A stretch of 64,000 nt of DNA, from NCBI GenBank assembly GCA_963575645.1, contig OY754464.1, forward strand, positions 31,697,501 through 31,761,500. Direction: 5' to 3'. Position 1 is the stretch's first letter, and every line of letters starts with the position of its first letter. A program made the position numbers and the translations under genes. The notes below the pieces were generated by a model, which searched no databases, had not been told where the DNA came from, and saw only the letters and a program-made list of their open reading frames with translations. Below are positions 20,595 to 32,810 of the stretch, in pieces. The DNA is from Xanthostigma xanthostigma (taxonomy: Eukaryota > Arthropoda > Insecta > Raphidioptera > Raphidiidae).

Positions 20595-21666
20595 ATTTTT
20601 GATGTCTTAAATCTAGTGTTTTATGAATTGAATTAGTATTTATGAAATGTATTTTATAGTTTAATAATAGTTTTTACTTACTAAAACATAAAATGAATGT
20701 TTATTTAACTTCCTGTATTGATCATGTGTAGAATAGCGCGATACTCATCTGGTGAAGCAGTTGAATGAACCGCTAAATAGAAGTATAAAACCACTAAATT
20801 CGTATGTATCACCTTCCAACGCATTCACAGCTTGTACAAATTCTAATACCGTAGTACATGTTCATTATAGTAACCAAACATTCGGTCATTTTTAGGTGAA
20901 CTCAAAATCAATTTTATCAATTTACTTTCTGTTTACTGTATATTTAAGGTAGTTTGGTAGCCAAATGACTTAAACTTGACCCTACATTTTTTTATATTTA
21001 TTCAAAAGATTATAATTAAAGACACCTAGAGAAAAAGAATCAGATTTTTTTACCACACTGTTTAAGAGATATAATTAATTAAAGTTATGCAAAAATACAC
21101 GAGCCGTTATGAGTGTCCTTGTTCAATAACTCCGGAAATTGAGGGTTTGTAAAAAATTGACAAACTTGATCCAACAAAAAAAACTTTTTAATGGATAGAA
21201 CGATGTCTGAAATACACACTGCAAAAATTTCAGAATAATTTACCACATACACGTACCACGTACATATTATTAATTTTTTAATACTGACATGTGGCCTCTA
21301 TCTCTGTTGTTTATCTCTGTTGTTGTAGTGACAGTGACTAGTGACAGCTGAGTACTAATCAATTAATATTTTATTAATTACATTACTATAATTATTTAAT
21401 TATAATTCGCATTAAATTAAATCAAATTTTATATGTGAATTTCTATTAATTATAATTATAGCATGATTTGGGTGATTAATTATTTGAGGAAAAAAAAGTC
21501 ATTTATTTGACTTGGGATTGCGGCTTCAAAATACCTTAATAGCGAAAAATATCTGCGACTACCTAAATGATACTAACTAATAACTTTTTGCTAATATCCT
21601 AGTTATAATTTTACATGCATGTGATGTATATTTTTATATAATTATTATGTATGTATTTAATTTATT
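20595..21666. other. unassigned AT-rich intergenic DNA
   Basis: No gene or clear element ends. A short local repeat, TATCTCTGTTGT, occurs twice at about 21299-21324. Confidence 0.45.
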
Positions 21667-22556
21667 TAAAAAAATTGGTTGTCTGTAAAGTCGGTTTACG
21701 GACGATAGTTTTACGTGATAACGTAATCCGTAATACATAACCTAAATTTATATAATAATTATAATAATTCGAATCTATGACATTGCATCTTTCGCTTCAA
21801 ATTTAGGTTAATTTTATTTATTTAAAATACTCACCATATAATATTTCTTAATAAATAATAAATAATATATTCTTCCGTATTTATTTTAAGTCTCAAAGAT
21901 TAGCTGTTTAATATTTATAAAACAATTGTTTCGCTGTTTATAATATAAAATTCCAAAACCTACTTACAATATTTAAGTATTTTCATACGTCAAAAAAATT
22001 GATTTTTATAATGATAAAATTTGTAAGAAAACGATTTTTTCGAGAGATGAGACCTAGCTAAAACGATTTTTTGCCCCCCAAAATCCCTTTTCAGTAAATT
22101 TCATCCAAATCGTTAGGGCCGTTTTCGAGAAAAGCACGCACAGGGTCAGGCGGAACGTTACGCGTTATGCGTTATGCGTTACGCGTTATGCGTTATGCGT
22201 TATGCGTTACGCGTTACACTTTTTCGTACATGCAGCCGGTGTTTTATCAATTTATAATATTGGTGATTCATCAATTTATAAGACGTTATCACGTCAAAAA
22301 CTGTTTAGGCAAATTATGTTATACGAAATCTATGTAAAATGTTCTCCTCTTTCGTTTAAGACTGGTTTCAAACCGATCTGATTTAAATTGAGCGAGAAAT
22401 TAGCAAAAAGCACGCACAGGGTCAGGCGGAACGTTACGCGTTATGCGTTATGCGTTAGGAACGTTACGTTACACTTTTTCGTACATGCAGCCGGTGTTTT
22501 ATCAATTTATAATATTGGTGATTCATCAATTTATAAGACGTTATCACGTCAAAAAC
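21667..22556 (+). mobile_element. family M MITE cluster: one split copy plus a duplicated right half
   Basis: 21667-21760 is the left half of family M (TTGGTTGTCTGTAAAGTCGG, TTTTACGTGATAACGT). The matching right half lies 370 bp away at 22132-22300 (GCACGCACAGGGTCAGGCGG to ACGTTATCACGTCAAAA). A second right half is at 22408-22556. Both right halves share the same unusual duplication (TTTATAATATTGGTGATTCATCAATTTATAAGACG) absent from the reference copy, so one is a local duplicate of the other. The first contains an expanded GTTATGCGTTACGC-type minisatellite (22157-22216). Confidence 0.7.
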
Positions 22557-22766
22557 AAAAATATTTTTTCGAAATGTTGAATCTGGAAACTACAAATAAA
22601 GATTTGAAAAGTTAACACTTTTCCGGTAGGTAGAACATCCCAACTTTTGGGAATATCCACCGCCAGTCGTTTTTCGTGAGTAGTTTTCTAACGGCTATGA
22701 ACGATTAAAACTTTTAAGTACATACATTTTCAATATATGATCAGTTCTACACATTATAAAGATTGG

Positions 22767-23909
22767 TTAATTTTTTTTTATTAACGTGCGCAGCAGCTTA
22801 GGCTATATGCACGAGTCTGTAAGGTAAGGTAAGTATATACAATGTGATACTAAAATGTAAGCTGCTTAGATCTAGGTGAATTAAACGTAGGTAGGTATGC
22901 TTCTTGTAGTTTTAGAAATATTTAAGTGTCACTTTTCATTTATTTATAATTTTTCTTTTAGGTTCGTAAGGTTCAGAAACTTCAGCACTTTTGATATACT
23001 GGGTTCGTCGTCTTTCAGGATTTCTTCGAGGGAATTCGGTAAGTCTTAGATATTTCTTTCATTTCTATAGTTAGTGCATGTTAACAGGATGTGTTCTATA
23101 GTGAGTGGTGTTTTACATTCTTCGCAATTTGTGGGGTTTTCTTTTTTTCTAATGTACGAATGAGTAAGGTTGGTATGACCTATTCGTAACCTGCTCAATG
23201 CTGTTTCGTCTTTGTTTGTTTCTGTGAGCAGGTATTAATTTTTGTGTGTGTGTTGTTTTATTTTTCGGAGTTTGTTAGATGTAGTATTGAGCAATATATT
23301 TTCCCATTCTTCGAAAATGCCTTTTTTGTAGTGTCTCTTGGCATCGGGCAATGGTAAATTTATAAGGGCTGGTGGATCGTTTCTTAAGGTTGCTTTTTTG
23401 GCCTTTTCATCAATTCTTTCGTTTCCAGGAATGCCTGGAATCTAGACGAAGTAGACAGAAGTCTCATTGTTTAGGGAGAAGACTGTATTGATTATATCCC
23501 ATTTAATGGGGTTATCTTTATCGTCCATTGTTTTCAGAGCGCTGACAGCACTCCAGGAGTCTGTGCAGATTAAAAATTGATTTGGAGTTCTTACTTTAAT
23601 TTCTTTTAATGCCATTAAGATGGCGTAAAGTTCGGCCGAGTATATGCTAAATGAGCTAGGAAGATTAAAGCTTTGCATGGATTGACCTATTTCATATGTG
23701 CAGACGACATTGTCATTTCTTTTCGATCCATCTGTGAAGATTGTGATGAAATCCGGAAATTGGCTTAGAAGTTCCAGAAATTCATGTTAGTAGACTTGCG
23801 GATGAGTTGTTTCTTTTGAGAGGTTGTAAATTTTCTCAGTAATTTTAATATTGTTATTAGCCCAAGGAATTAATTGTGAATATCTTATAAACGAATTATT
23901 TGAAGATAA
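22767..23909 (-). mobile_element. LINE 3' part: RNase H domain, C-terminal zinc knuckle and tail
   Basis: On the minus strand from 23909 the frame gives an RNase H core: IFTDGSKRND (catalytic Asp), then YSAELYAILMALKEI (catalytic Glu), LICTDSWSAVSAL (catalytic Asp) and IPGNERID. After frameshifts come RLRIGHTNLTHSYI and CEECKTPLTIEHILLTC, the C-terminal CCHC-type motif of Jockey/R1/I-group LINEs. The 3' UTR ends in ATAAAAAAAA just past 22780. Inactivation is visible: TAC-TAA before the RNase H, TAG in place of the expected Trp codon (VYFV-stop-IPG), and frameshifts in the connecting region. The 5' end, including the reverse transcriptase, is missing. Confidence 0.85.
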
Positions 23910-25369
23910 AAATATTGAAAACAGAAAAACAACTTTGCTCTCACACAATACACTCATTTCGAAATTTCATGAATGCATTTTATGGTTTTTGCCATTTTTA
24001 TCGTACCAGTGAAATTACATTAAATTTTAGGTACCTTTAAGGTAAACTTAATCATGAAGAAAACATTATTTATTTCAAAAAATGCAAATATTTTTCTATG
24101 ATCTTTCTTGTCATGTGACTAACCACTTTTAAACTACACTCATTGTATACAGCTGCGGGTGTTTTTCGTAACAAAGATTATCTTTCATTGATCTTAGTGG
24201 TGGGAGCTAATCGGATCTACATATTTTATAATTCTATCAGGGTGCAAATGAAAATTCTAAAATTGAATGTGAGTTTCCATGGATATATTTCCGCTATTTT
24301 GTATTTGCATTTTTTTGTTGAAAAGAGTTAAAGTTAAAAAAATAAAAAAAAATCTCGATCTCTAACCTCTCACTGCCAATTAATTATTCACACAGTTGAC
24401 TGTCTTGTATGTTTACGCATTGACCTTTGGCTTCCCTTTTTCAAACGCTCGACGATTTTAGAGATATTAATCCTGAACTGTTAATAGATTATGATTATAA
24501 TCTTAATAATGAGTTAGAATGGCTCAGTCTTGGTGTCCAGGTTTTACTTAGATTCAAGCCTTCTTCTTTCCGGTTGAAATTACGTGTGTTTTTGTACCAT
24601 AGAAATACACAAACACATACACAACTTCAATGGCCTACAAGTCTGGAAACCAAGAAGATTTGGAACAGTATTGACCGTGATTTGGATCATTAGATTAATT
24701 TTTAAAGTTCTAGATATTTAAATGAAAATAAATTGTAAATACTCAACAGAGATCGTAACTATCTACACTATGGTTAAATTTTTTAATGGAAGCATTAAAA
24801 TATTGTTTCTGTACACCAATTCAGAATTTATATTAATATTTGCTTTGAAACAGTTCTAACTTTTAATGAGTACTAAAATGTTTTGTCACACTCTTCGATA
24901 CTGGAACCAAAATAACACGATGATCATAATGATGATAATGTTGTTGGGGGAATATAGTTGTGTGCGGCACGACATCTAATAATAAACCGCCGCATTTAGG
25001 GCACGCAACACTTTTTTAATGAATGAACAGCTAAGCCCGCCTCCAGCGATGACACCATCTGATTCCAAAACACAAAAATAAATTAGATTGCTGCTTGTTT
25101 ATTTAGCGAAAAATTCTATCAGCTTCATGTGATAGTATACACACTATATACAATATTATACATGTGTGGGTGTACAATAGGCATGACAAACATTCTATAA
25201 ATCGATTCGATTAATTGTTAAAGCATACAAATTTTAATGTTATTAATTTCTTTCATAAATTTAACGTTTTCGTCTCTTTAACAGATTTAAATTTATGACT
25301 ACTCTACATTTTGATGAACGGAAAAAATAGCTGAATTTAATATTTAGATAACCCAGCAAAAACCTAAAT
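23910..25369. other. unassigned intergenic DNA with one doubtful open frame
   Basis: An 88-codon frame at 24427-24693 (+) begins with TTG rather than ATG (peptide starts as ASLFQTLDDFRDINPELL). It is slightly more complex than background, but resembles nothing I know and has no visible splice context or promoter. No repeat boundaries recognised. Confidence 0.4.
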
Positions 25370-25905
25370 GTGTAAAAGATCCAATCGATAAAAAAGACTG
25401 GGTTTGCTGGTTTTGTCTAAAAAAAGAAATGAGATCTAAGAGGCTCCCAAGTTTTCATATACAAGTCATTTAGTTGCAATATGAAACATAAAAATTGACA
25501 CCGTCTTATACCTTGCTTCTTTTTTTTTGGTAAAATCGTCAAACCCACTTATTCTTTGCGACCATTCTTTTTCAAATTTATGTTTTTTTGGTCGTATTTC
25601 ACTACTTTTTGTAAAGTAATATTCTTACATACTCTACTCAAATATTAATCCGACATATAATATTATAGGTACACAGTATACACTAGACTTCATTATATCA
25701 CACGTCATGCCTACCATCGAGTAGATGCGAGTAGTCTTCGGACGACCGATTGATGCATTCAGGTCGATGCTCCCAGTAGCGATCAGACAGTTGTGAATTA
25801 TGATGATTTATCAGTGAATGCCTAAAATCTTAGAAACTATTCTACCTAGATTTTTGAAATTTGTAAAACTGCTTCCATATGGCAACCTTAACCCCCCTGA
25901 AAAAA
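25370..25905 (+). mobile_element. family X, left-part copy
   Basis: Collinear with 16400-17240 of the longest X copy over about 530 bp (GAGATCTAAGA, TTCTTACATACTCTACTCAAATATTA, GATGCGAGTAGTCTTCGGACG, TTGATGCATTCAG). It ends where that copy continues into GAAAAAAATTTGAAAAG. The tandem block and 3' segment are absent. Confidence 0.6.
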
Positions 25906-27414
25906 TCAATTGTCACGTAACTAGCTTCGGAGAAAGAGAGAGAGGTTGATAAAGGTCGAACAGAGGTTAGAGAGACTCAAATTGGCTCGTTTAAATATTA
26001 TAGTGCACAGAAGTTTTGCGAGAACTTGAAGAACGTATCCGTGCACTACGATATAATGGTAAATCCAATAATGTTTAAAAAAATTACAAAAGAATTTTTT
26101 TTTGGATAAATAAAATTTTGCATTAAAATGAATTTCTATTACTTGTGAGATTTGCCTTTAAGCACAAAACATGAGGAAGTATAGCCTTATTTGGCTAAAA
26201 TAATCTAGACTACTAGCTAGTGTAAGTATTAGTAAGAAACTACATGTCAAATTCAATTAATGCCATCTAAAATGTTAATTTTGAGATTTTTTTTAAATGG
26301 CATCATTTTAACATGCCTGACGTACACCTAGAAGGCAAGATTATGGCGGTTGATACAAAAGAAATACAACAAAGACCAACGCACAAGCAGACGAGTTCAT
26401 CAGTTCACTTCCGAACCCTTATCTATTTTTTCAAGTGGTTTTATAGTATGAAAAAACATAATTATTTAATTTTTTTGGTGTCTATACCCAATGACACTTG
26501 TCATTATCGATAGCGACACCTTTGCTGATATTTTATTTTTTGGCGAGGGTTTTGAGATTTTTTGTACGAAATCTAGACAGGAGAACGTACTATTAAAATT
26601 TATGACTGTCACTTAATACATGGTATACTATCAATAGTGGTATCGTTATATTCGTGTTCCAACTAATCCTTTAAATTATGCAGTGGCGTCTCAAGTCAAG
26701 TGGAGGCTCGAAGCGGAAAAATTTCTTTTTAGCACGTATTGTAGCGAAAAAAGTAATATTGACTTCATTAATGTTCCAATATAAACTGAAAGAATGTTTT
26801 TAAAAACCGGTCCAGCCGTTTTTTGTTTTAACAAAAAGACTGCAAAAAAGTAGATTCTACACGAAATCTCACAAATAATGATAATAATGACATCGACTTC
26901 GTTAGGATCTCAATCTCAATCGAAGAGTGCTGACGCTATTTTTATCCGTGAGAAATTTTATCAGAATCTTTCAGTTTACTGCAAAAAAGTGAAAATAAGG
27001 TATTTTGAAAGAGATTTATCGGATTTAATTTATTCTGGTGGGAAAAATATTTTTTTTTTAATGATTTAAATGCTTACTTTGCTACTTTGTTTTTTTATAC
27101 TAATATTCAATATTTATTAAACCGGGTAGTTGGTCTTGCGAATCTTAGGGCTGCTGTGTTAAGTAATTATTTTTAAATATATGATTTATTGGTCTCTACA
27201 TCTTCTGATATAATCAGCCATGTCATACATTTGGGGAAATTCCGAAGTAAACGAGACCGAGATCATATTTTATTTTACACCGCTTTTTACACGCTTTATA
27301 TTAACTTCACTTGTAAGTTTGTATGTATGTATGTATGTATGTTTGTTTGTAACATTCGTTTGGACTACAGCAAGTGGTTTATTACTGTAGTATAATATGC
27401 CAGCACTGTAACTA
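25906..27414. other. unassigned intergenic DNA
   Basis: CAGTGGCGTCTCAAGTC at 26682 looks like a hAT-type terminus without a partner. A (GTAT)n microsatellite lies at 27320-27342. No gene. Confidence 0.45.
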
Positions 27415-27504
27415 CAGTGGTTAGCCGTGCGGTCTAAGGCACGGGTCTTCGCTGACGTCAACTCTCGGAATCGCGGGTCGTGGATTCTAATCCCGTCCAC
27501 GCTG
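27415..27504 (+). repeat. class II tRNA-like sequence (tRNA-Leu/Ser type), probable SINE head
   Basis: TTAGCCGTGCGGTCTAAGGC is an A box and D-arm of the tRNA-Leu kind. An extended variable region (CAACTCTCGGAATCG) and GGATTCTAATCC, a B box with two changes, follow. Outer strands CAGTGG and CCACGCTG pair. The anticodon stem does not close properly, so not a functional tRNA. The A-rich run after it would be a SINE body or tail. Confidence 0.55.
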
Positions 27505-27624
27505 AAAAAAAAATGTTTTTTTTTCGGCAAATTTTTGACAATAAACCGAACTAAAAAGTGGAAAATAAATATAGTTTAAAAAAAAACTAAAAAACACGCT
27601 TTATATCGAACTAAAAAGTAAAAA

Positions 27625-27799
27625 AAATTTTTTTTTAAATAGGTTAAAACAATAATGAATAAAAAATACAAGTATTATTGTGAAAAAAGCTTGGGGCGCT
27701 CGATGTACGAAAATGTGGAACAAAGCGCCCCACGCTTTTTTCACAATAATACTTTAATTTTTTATTAATTATTGTTTTAAGCTTATTTAAAAAAAAATT
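27625..27799. mobile_element. foldback/MITE, ~75-bp arms
   Basis: GGTTAAAACAATAATGAATA through AAAAAAGCTTGGGGCGCT (left) faces AGCGCCCCACGCTTTTTT through TAATTATTGTTTTAAGC (right), with a ~23-bp loop near 27700-27722. GGGGCGC is also the inner motif of the inverted repeat at 49345-49709, but the rest differs. Confidence 0.75.
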
Positions 27800-28002
27800 A
27801 TTTATTTAACATCGACATAATATTGATTTAAATTCACATTTGTATATGTACGAAGCCGAGCCCAGCATCTATTTTTAGTGGATATACTTGTCTACTGTGA
27901 ATTTTATTTTTATTTTCTTAATCTCTCAAGCAAAATAATGTTAAGAAGTAAATTTTCAAAGTATTTTTTATTATAGTTATTAACTTATTAGTTTATAGTT
28001 AG

Positions 28003-29642
28003 CAAGATGGTGACAGAAATGGCCAAGGAGCACTTGGTGGCAGAAACGCTCTCTATCGTGTAGTCTGAGTCCCCCTCTACAAATCTGCTTAGTGGAATAG
28101 GGGTCTAGCGCGTTGTAGTACGACGCTTAGGCACTTAAAAATATAGGCGCTTCCAGCTAAAGCTTGGGTCGCCCCTAAATATGGCTGAAAATGACTGAAC
28201 AGCATCTGGGAGACCTCCTAGTTACAGAAAAAATATTTTCTGCTCATTTACCCCTGCATAGACTTTCTAAATCATTTAAAAAAATCGAAAAAAAGTCAAA
28301 AAAATTAAAAACAATACGAGAGGTGTCGTGGAACACCCGGTTGGAACGAAGTTTTTTTCGCTATTTATTATGTATCAAGTAATTTTTTTACTAATTTGTC
28401 TGATAAATTATTCCAAAGTTTTATTTATGATATAATATAAAAATCAGTCAAGTGCGAGTCCGACTCGCACACGAAGGGTTCCGTACAATAGTACAAGATA
28501 TAACACTATGTACTTTTTAAATACTTTTAGAAATTTGTTTTTTTCCATAAAAAACCGTTGATTTTCACAAACCACAGCAAAATCGGTTCATTTGTTCACG
28601 AGATACCTAAAACGAAAAATTCGTAAAAAAGTTTTTTTTTAATTACTCTTAAAATTATTATCAGTTACATTTTTTTAATAAATTACTTTCTTAGGCTAAA
28701 AAAGCTGCGTCAATTGCTGCAAACCGCATCAAAATCGGTTCTTTTGTTCACGAGATATCGACAATGAAATGTTCGTAAGAAAATGTTTTTTTTTGAGCTC
28801 GAAGAGCTAGAAAATAAACTTCTTGCTATATTATATAAATTATTGAGCGTTTTTGAACTCGAAAATAGCGGGAAGTTTCAGGGTTGGTCTGCAGGGTCAA
28901 ACGCCTTTTCAAATTTTTTTTTCTAGCCCTCTCCATTTATATCTATAACATCCCATAAGCAACTTCGTTACAATAAAAAATTGAATTTGAAGTTGAAACT
29001 TGACATAATGGTTGATTCGGTGGCCCGGAATACGAGAAAAAAATTCTCACTTCCTTTCGATGATTCTTCAAAATTTGCTTAGACAATAATTCGCAAAGTC
29101 TTCGCGCGGTGGTAGAAATTCTTACCAGGCTTTCTATTAGTACCCAAAAAGTTTGTAAAAAATAATTATTTGCCAATTTTGTCACTGTTAGCTCACAATC
29201 TGCCAATTTAATGTACTTGTCATTAATGCTTTACCTGAATACCATGCTAAACTTTCCGCAAACATGACGCGTTTTTGTAAGGTCGATTTTGGCAGAAAAC
29301 TGTACCTCGAGACTCCCTACAAGAAGACGAGCCGTTTGAGCTCGGTTTCACTTACCGAGCTTTTTTTAAATTTATTTATTTTGTGTATATTTATTATACT
29401 TCGTTTCTGCAGGGGGTAAATTGGCAGAAAATATTTTTTCTGCAACTAGGAGGTCCCCCAGATGCTGTTCAGTCATTTTCTGCCATTTCGTAGAGATCTT
29501 TTGTTTTTAAGCGCCTCAGCGGCGTACCGCAACGCGCTAGACCCCTACTCTACCAAGCGGATTTATAGAAGGGGCCTCAGACTACACGAAACACAGCGTT
29601 TCGGCTACCGAGTGTTCCTTGATCATTTCTGTCGCCATCACG
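28003..29642. mobile_element. long foldback, ~250-bp diverged arms, with an internal family X fragment
   Basis: CAAGATGGTGACAGAAATGG at 28003 faces CCATTTCTG-type sequence ending at 29642. Further pairs are TAGGGGTCTAGCGCGTTG with CAACGCGCTAGACCCCTA, and CTGAACAGCATCTGGGAGACC with its inverse at 29453-29473. Arms are 28003-28262 and 29405-29642, with roughly three-quarters identity by eye, so this is one of the oldest foldbacks here. The loop holds an inverted X piece (28440-28930) and about 470 bp of unassigned sequence with an 87-codon minus frame (28943-29206) I do not recognise. Confidence 0.75.
28440..28930 (-). mobile_element. family X fragment with a GTTCCGTAC-type repeat head
   Basis: Starts on the + strand with CAAGTGCGAGTCCGACTCGC and GAAGGGTTCCGTAC, a repeat head common in insect genomes. 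It continues as the reverse complement of X: AATCGGTTCATTTGTTCACG (28582) and again ~152 bp on (28746), then GAGCTCGAAGAGCTAG and CTCGAAAATAGCGGGAAG. Two tandem units, against four in the longest copy. Confidence 0.65.
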
Positions 29643-30172
29643 TAACTATTACAGGAGACATAATATACGGGTCACTAGATTTACCAATTACCGCAATTCA
29701 TAGTGCTAGAGACTGATAACCAATGAAATCCACCCAAGATGGCTGACGGACAGAAAATGATATATACAGCTGAGGCTAATAAAAGCGTGTCAATAAAAAT
29801 CTAAATTGCTGTGACCAGAGTTGCATTGATCGCAACATATCCATCTGCACTGAAACTAACCGTTTCCTCTAAACGACATCTATTTTCGCATGTCACATTT
29901 ATTGTTTTATTTACGCTGCGGCTTTGGCAGTTACTGCAGACAGCCAGTTTGGATCTAGTTGTTGTTTTCATTTTATAAAACAACACATCCGGTGTGTAGG
30001 ATGTCATCACTCACACTGTCACAAATACCCACATGATTGTGTCAAATGGTGGACTTCATTTTTATTGCCATTTTCAAGTCATTCTCAGTGTTTTTATTTA
30101 TTTATTAGTGCAGCCAGCATGTTATAAAAAATCCAATAACAGGTCATAGTTAAATTGTATTTTGTGGTCAGA
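29643..30172. other. unassigned intergenic DNA
   Basis: No gene or element ends recognised. Confidence 0.45.
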
Positions 30173-31432
30173 ATCAAAAAGTGTGAGTCGGATTCGCGAA
30201 CTGAGGGTTCCGTGGTTACTATGGAAAACCCTGAAATGTTGAAATATTACTAGTGGAAATTTTTTAATACGATTTTATAATTTAAAAAATAAAATCACCA
30301 TGAGTAACGCAAATTGTTTAAAAAAAAGCGAACGATTTTTGTAATTTTCTGTTGATACGAAAACAAAAGGTTGTTTGACATTTGTGTTGAAAAAACAATT
30401 ATTAATTTACATAAATTAAATGTATTGATGTAAAACAAGTAAAAATACTTACTTGATAAAAAAATAAATAAAAAATCTTAAATTTTATTTATAACTATTT
30501 ACTTTTTTATAATGAGTGTACTATGTTCAGTGGAAGTATTCTTTATATTTGTTGTTTAAATATAGAATATTTTCTGTCAAACATAAATTTAGTATCCCTA
30601 GGTTTTGTCATTTTGGCCATAGAGCCTTAAAAAAACGAACTGATATTGGCAACTTTAGTTATCTTTTACATCGTTATATTTCATATAAAAAATTTAAAAA
30701 GAAGTTTGACCATGCAGGCCAACTATTTTCGAGTTCAAAACGATCAAAAATACAAATATAAAATATAGCTAGAAGTTAACTTTTTAGCTCTTCGAGCTCA
30801 AAAAAAAACACTTTCTTACGAATTTTTCGTTCATGATATCTCGTGAACAAATGAATCGAATTTTATGCGGTTTGCGGCGATCGACGCAGTTTTTTAACCG
30901 AAGAAAGTAATTTATTACAAAATATCGATCTGATAAGAATTTTAAAAGTAATTAAAAAAAAAACACTTTTTACGAATTTTTCGTTCACGATACCTTGTAA
31001 ACAAATAAAACGATTTTGATGCGGTTTGCGGAAATCGACGCAGTTTGTTAAAGAGAAGAGCTGATTAAATTTTGATATTAATCGGTTTTGTAGTTTAGAA
31101 AATATTCTTAAAGAACAAAGTTCTAAAAATTTTTGAAACTTGTATTTTTAAGATTTCTCAAAATTTATTGGGCCGAATCATTCCAAATTTTCAGGAAATC
31201 TAAGTTCAGTAAGCTCACATCAGATTCTGTAAACCGTGATTCAATCGGACACTCCGTTCAAAAGATATAAGAGGTTTACATACACACACACCAACACACA
31301 CACACATAAAGCCCTACGGACATCATCGCCAAAATAGTCAGAATAGCCTCCTAGGACCTCAAAACGTCGATACCTGACGAAAACTCGATTTTCAAAAATC
31401 GGGGTTAAAACAATAACTTCCCGTGTAGGCCA
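30173..31432 (+). mobile_element. family X composite copy with repeat head
   Basis: AAAAAGTGTGAGTCGGATTC with GAGGGTTCCGTGG (30173) is the same head as at 28440. From 30690 it follows X: GTTTGACCATGCAGGCCAAC, two tandem units (GTTCATGATATCTCG at 30829, GTTCACGATACC at 30983), CACTCCGTTCAAAAGATATA, a CA run, CCCTACGGACATCATCGCC, CTCAAAACGTCG, and an end near ATAACTTCCCG (31432). About 390 bp between head and X match are AT-rich and unassigned. Confidence 0.65.
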
Positions 31433-31435
31433 AGC

Positions 31436-32046
31436 TATAGAGATTAGAACAGCGTTCTCGTGACATAAAGACTAGTACCAAACCGATTGTGCGATGATAT
31501 AAAAGATAATAATCAGATGAATAGGTATGTGTTTTTCACTCGAGTTTCCGGTCCATTTGTTAGTTATCAACGGTTTACTGCAAAAAAACGCGATTTTTGT
31601 CTTTTCTTGCTTGTTCGCTTTTTTCCGACAGACCTGTATGCGTTACCGTAAGTCCGATAATAATTTCAAAAAAAGTTTTGAAAAGTTGACATCGTGCACT
31701 ACAAAACGTAGATTTCAGTTTTTCGATCAGATTCCTGGAAGCATGCTAAAAACACTCGTAAAGTTCGTGAAAAACGATCGAGCGCGCGCTCGCAGTCGAT
31801 ATTTTAATTCTCTACAAACCATTTCATTGGGACATTCGGATTGCTCCATTAGTTTCAAAGTTACAAGCAAAAAAAGACAAAACTCGCGTTTTTTTTTTTT
31901 GCAATAAACTGTTGATAACTAACAAATGGACCGGAAACTCGAGTGAAAAACACATATTCATTTGATTATTATCTTTTATATCATCACACAATCGGTTTGC
32001 TACTATAGTCTTTATGTCAAGCAAAAATGCTCTACAGCTTGGCCTA
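31436..32046. mobile_element. foldback element, ~180-bp arms
   Basis: Left arm 31436-31613 and right arm 31864-32046 are inverted copies: TAGGCCAAGCTATAGAG, CGAGTTTCCGGTCCATTTGT and TCTTTTCTTGCTTG each have their reverse complement. The left arm carries a ~12-bp insertion relative to the right. The 250-bp loop contains GATCGAGCGCGCGCTCG, a short GC-rich palindrome. The 126-codon frame spanning arm, loop and arm is a by-product: its beginning reappears on the opposite strand from the other arm. It directly follows the end of an X copy. Confidence 0.85.
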
Positions 32047-32234
32047 GTAAGGAACCCTCCTTCAGAATAAAATCATCAAGATTCTATATCTCATTTCATT
32101 TAAAAGTTAGAAGCCTCTGGCAGACGAACAAAAAGACGTACAAAGTTACCACAACAATACGGTTTCGTTTAGAGTGTTAGACCCTTTGAATACTAAACCC
32201 TAAAAACTATTATCCTAATTCATCATATTATCAA

Positions 32235-32810
32235 TCTAACACCACAAGTAGGTAATGGTACTAATTTAGGTCAATATTAACTTTTTGTTTTGAAGTTCCC
32301 CGAATACAAAAACATATTTTTAGAAAAGTCTGTACGTCTATTAGTCTGTGAACAGGATACAGGTCAAATGGATAAGCGGATTGAAACCAAATTTTGGGAG
32401 GAAGTTTGATATGCAACTATGAAGAGCCCTTTTGTTTTTAGGGAAAATCGGTGAATGCACAGAAGAGATATATGCTGTAACGTTGTTTTTTTATTAAATA
32501 ATTGTGTACTTTTCGTAATGGTTTATTTTTCACCTTGTTTTTACAACACAGTTCTGTAAAAAAATTGTATTTCGAAACTTTATAGTTTCGGAAATATTCT
32601 GAAAAAAAAACAGCTGTTCTTTCGTTCTGTAGATCTATTAGTTAGGTAATTGACATTGCTTTGATTCATTTTACATGATGTTATAACATACTATTGTATA
32701 AATGATTGTGCAGACAAATAGTAAATATCACAATATTTAATACTAGCCGTTACCCGCGTCACCGCACGCGTTAACAGAAACATGTCATTATTTTCGAAGT
32801 TGGAATGGTC
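32235..32810 (+). mobile_element. family W, near-complete copy
   Basis: Opposite orientation to W copy 1. Collinear blocks are GTAATGGTACTAATTTAGGTC, TTGAAGTTCCCCGAATAC, GATTGAAACCAAATTTTGGG, AGAAGAGATATATGCTGTAACG, CTTTGATTCATTTTACATG, GGCTAGTATT-type block (inverse) and the terminal GTTGGAATGGTCCCG. The left end is eroded. Confidence 0.65.

Noticed and set aside
24427-24693. 88-codon frame as a host exon
   Set aside because: No ATG, no splice signals checked convincingly, no known family. Left as doubtful.
27270-27530. 86-codon minus frame overlapping the tRNA-Leu-like sequence
   Set aside because: It is the reverse reading of a tRNA-derived repeat plus a GTAT microsatellite.
31527-31907. 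126-codon frame on the + strand
   Set aside because: It runs across both arms and the loop of a foldback. The same peptide beginning appears on the other strand from the other arm, which is an artefact of inversion.
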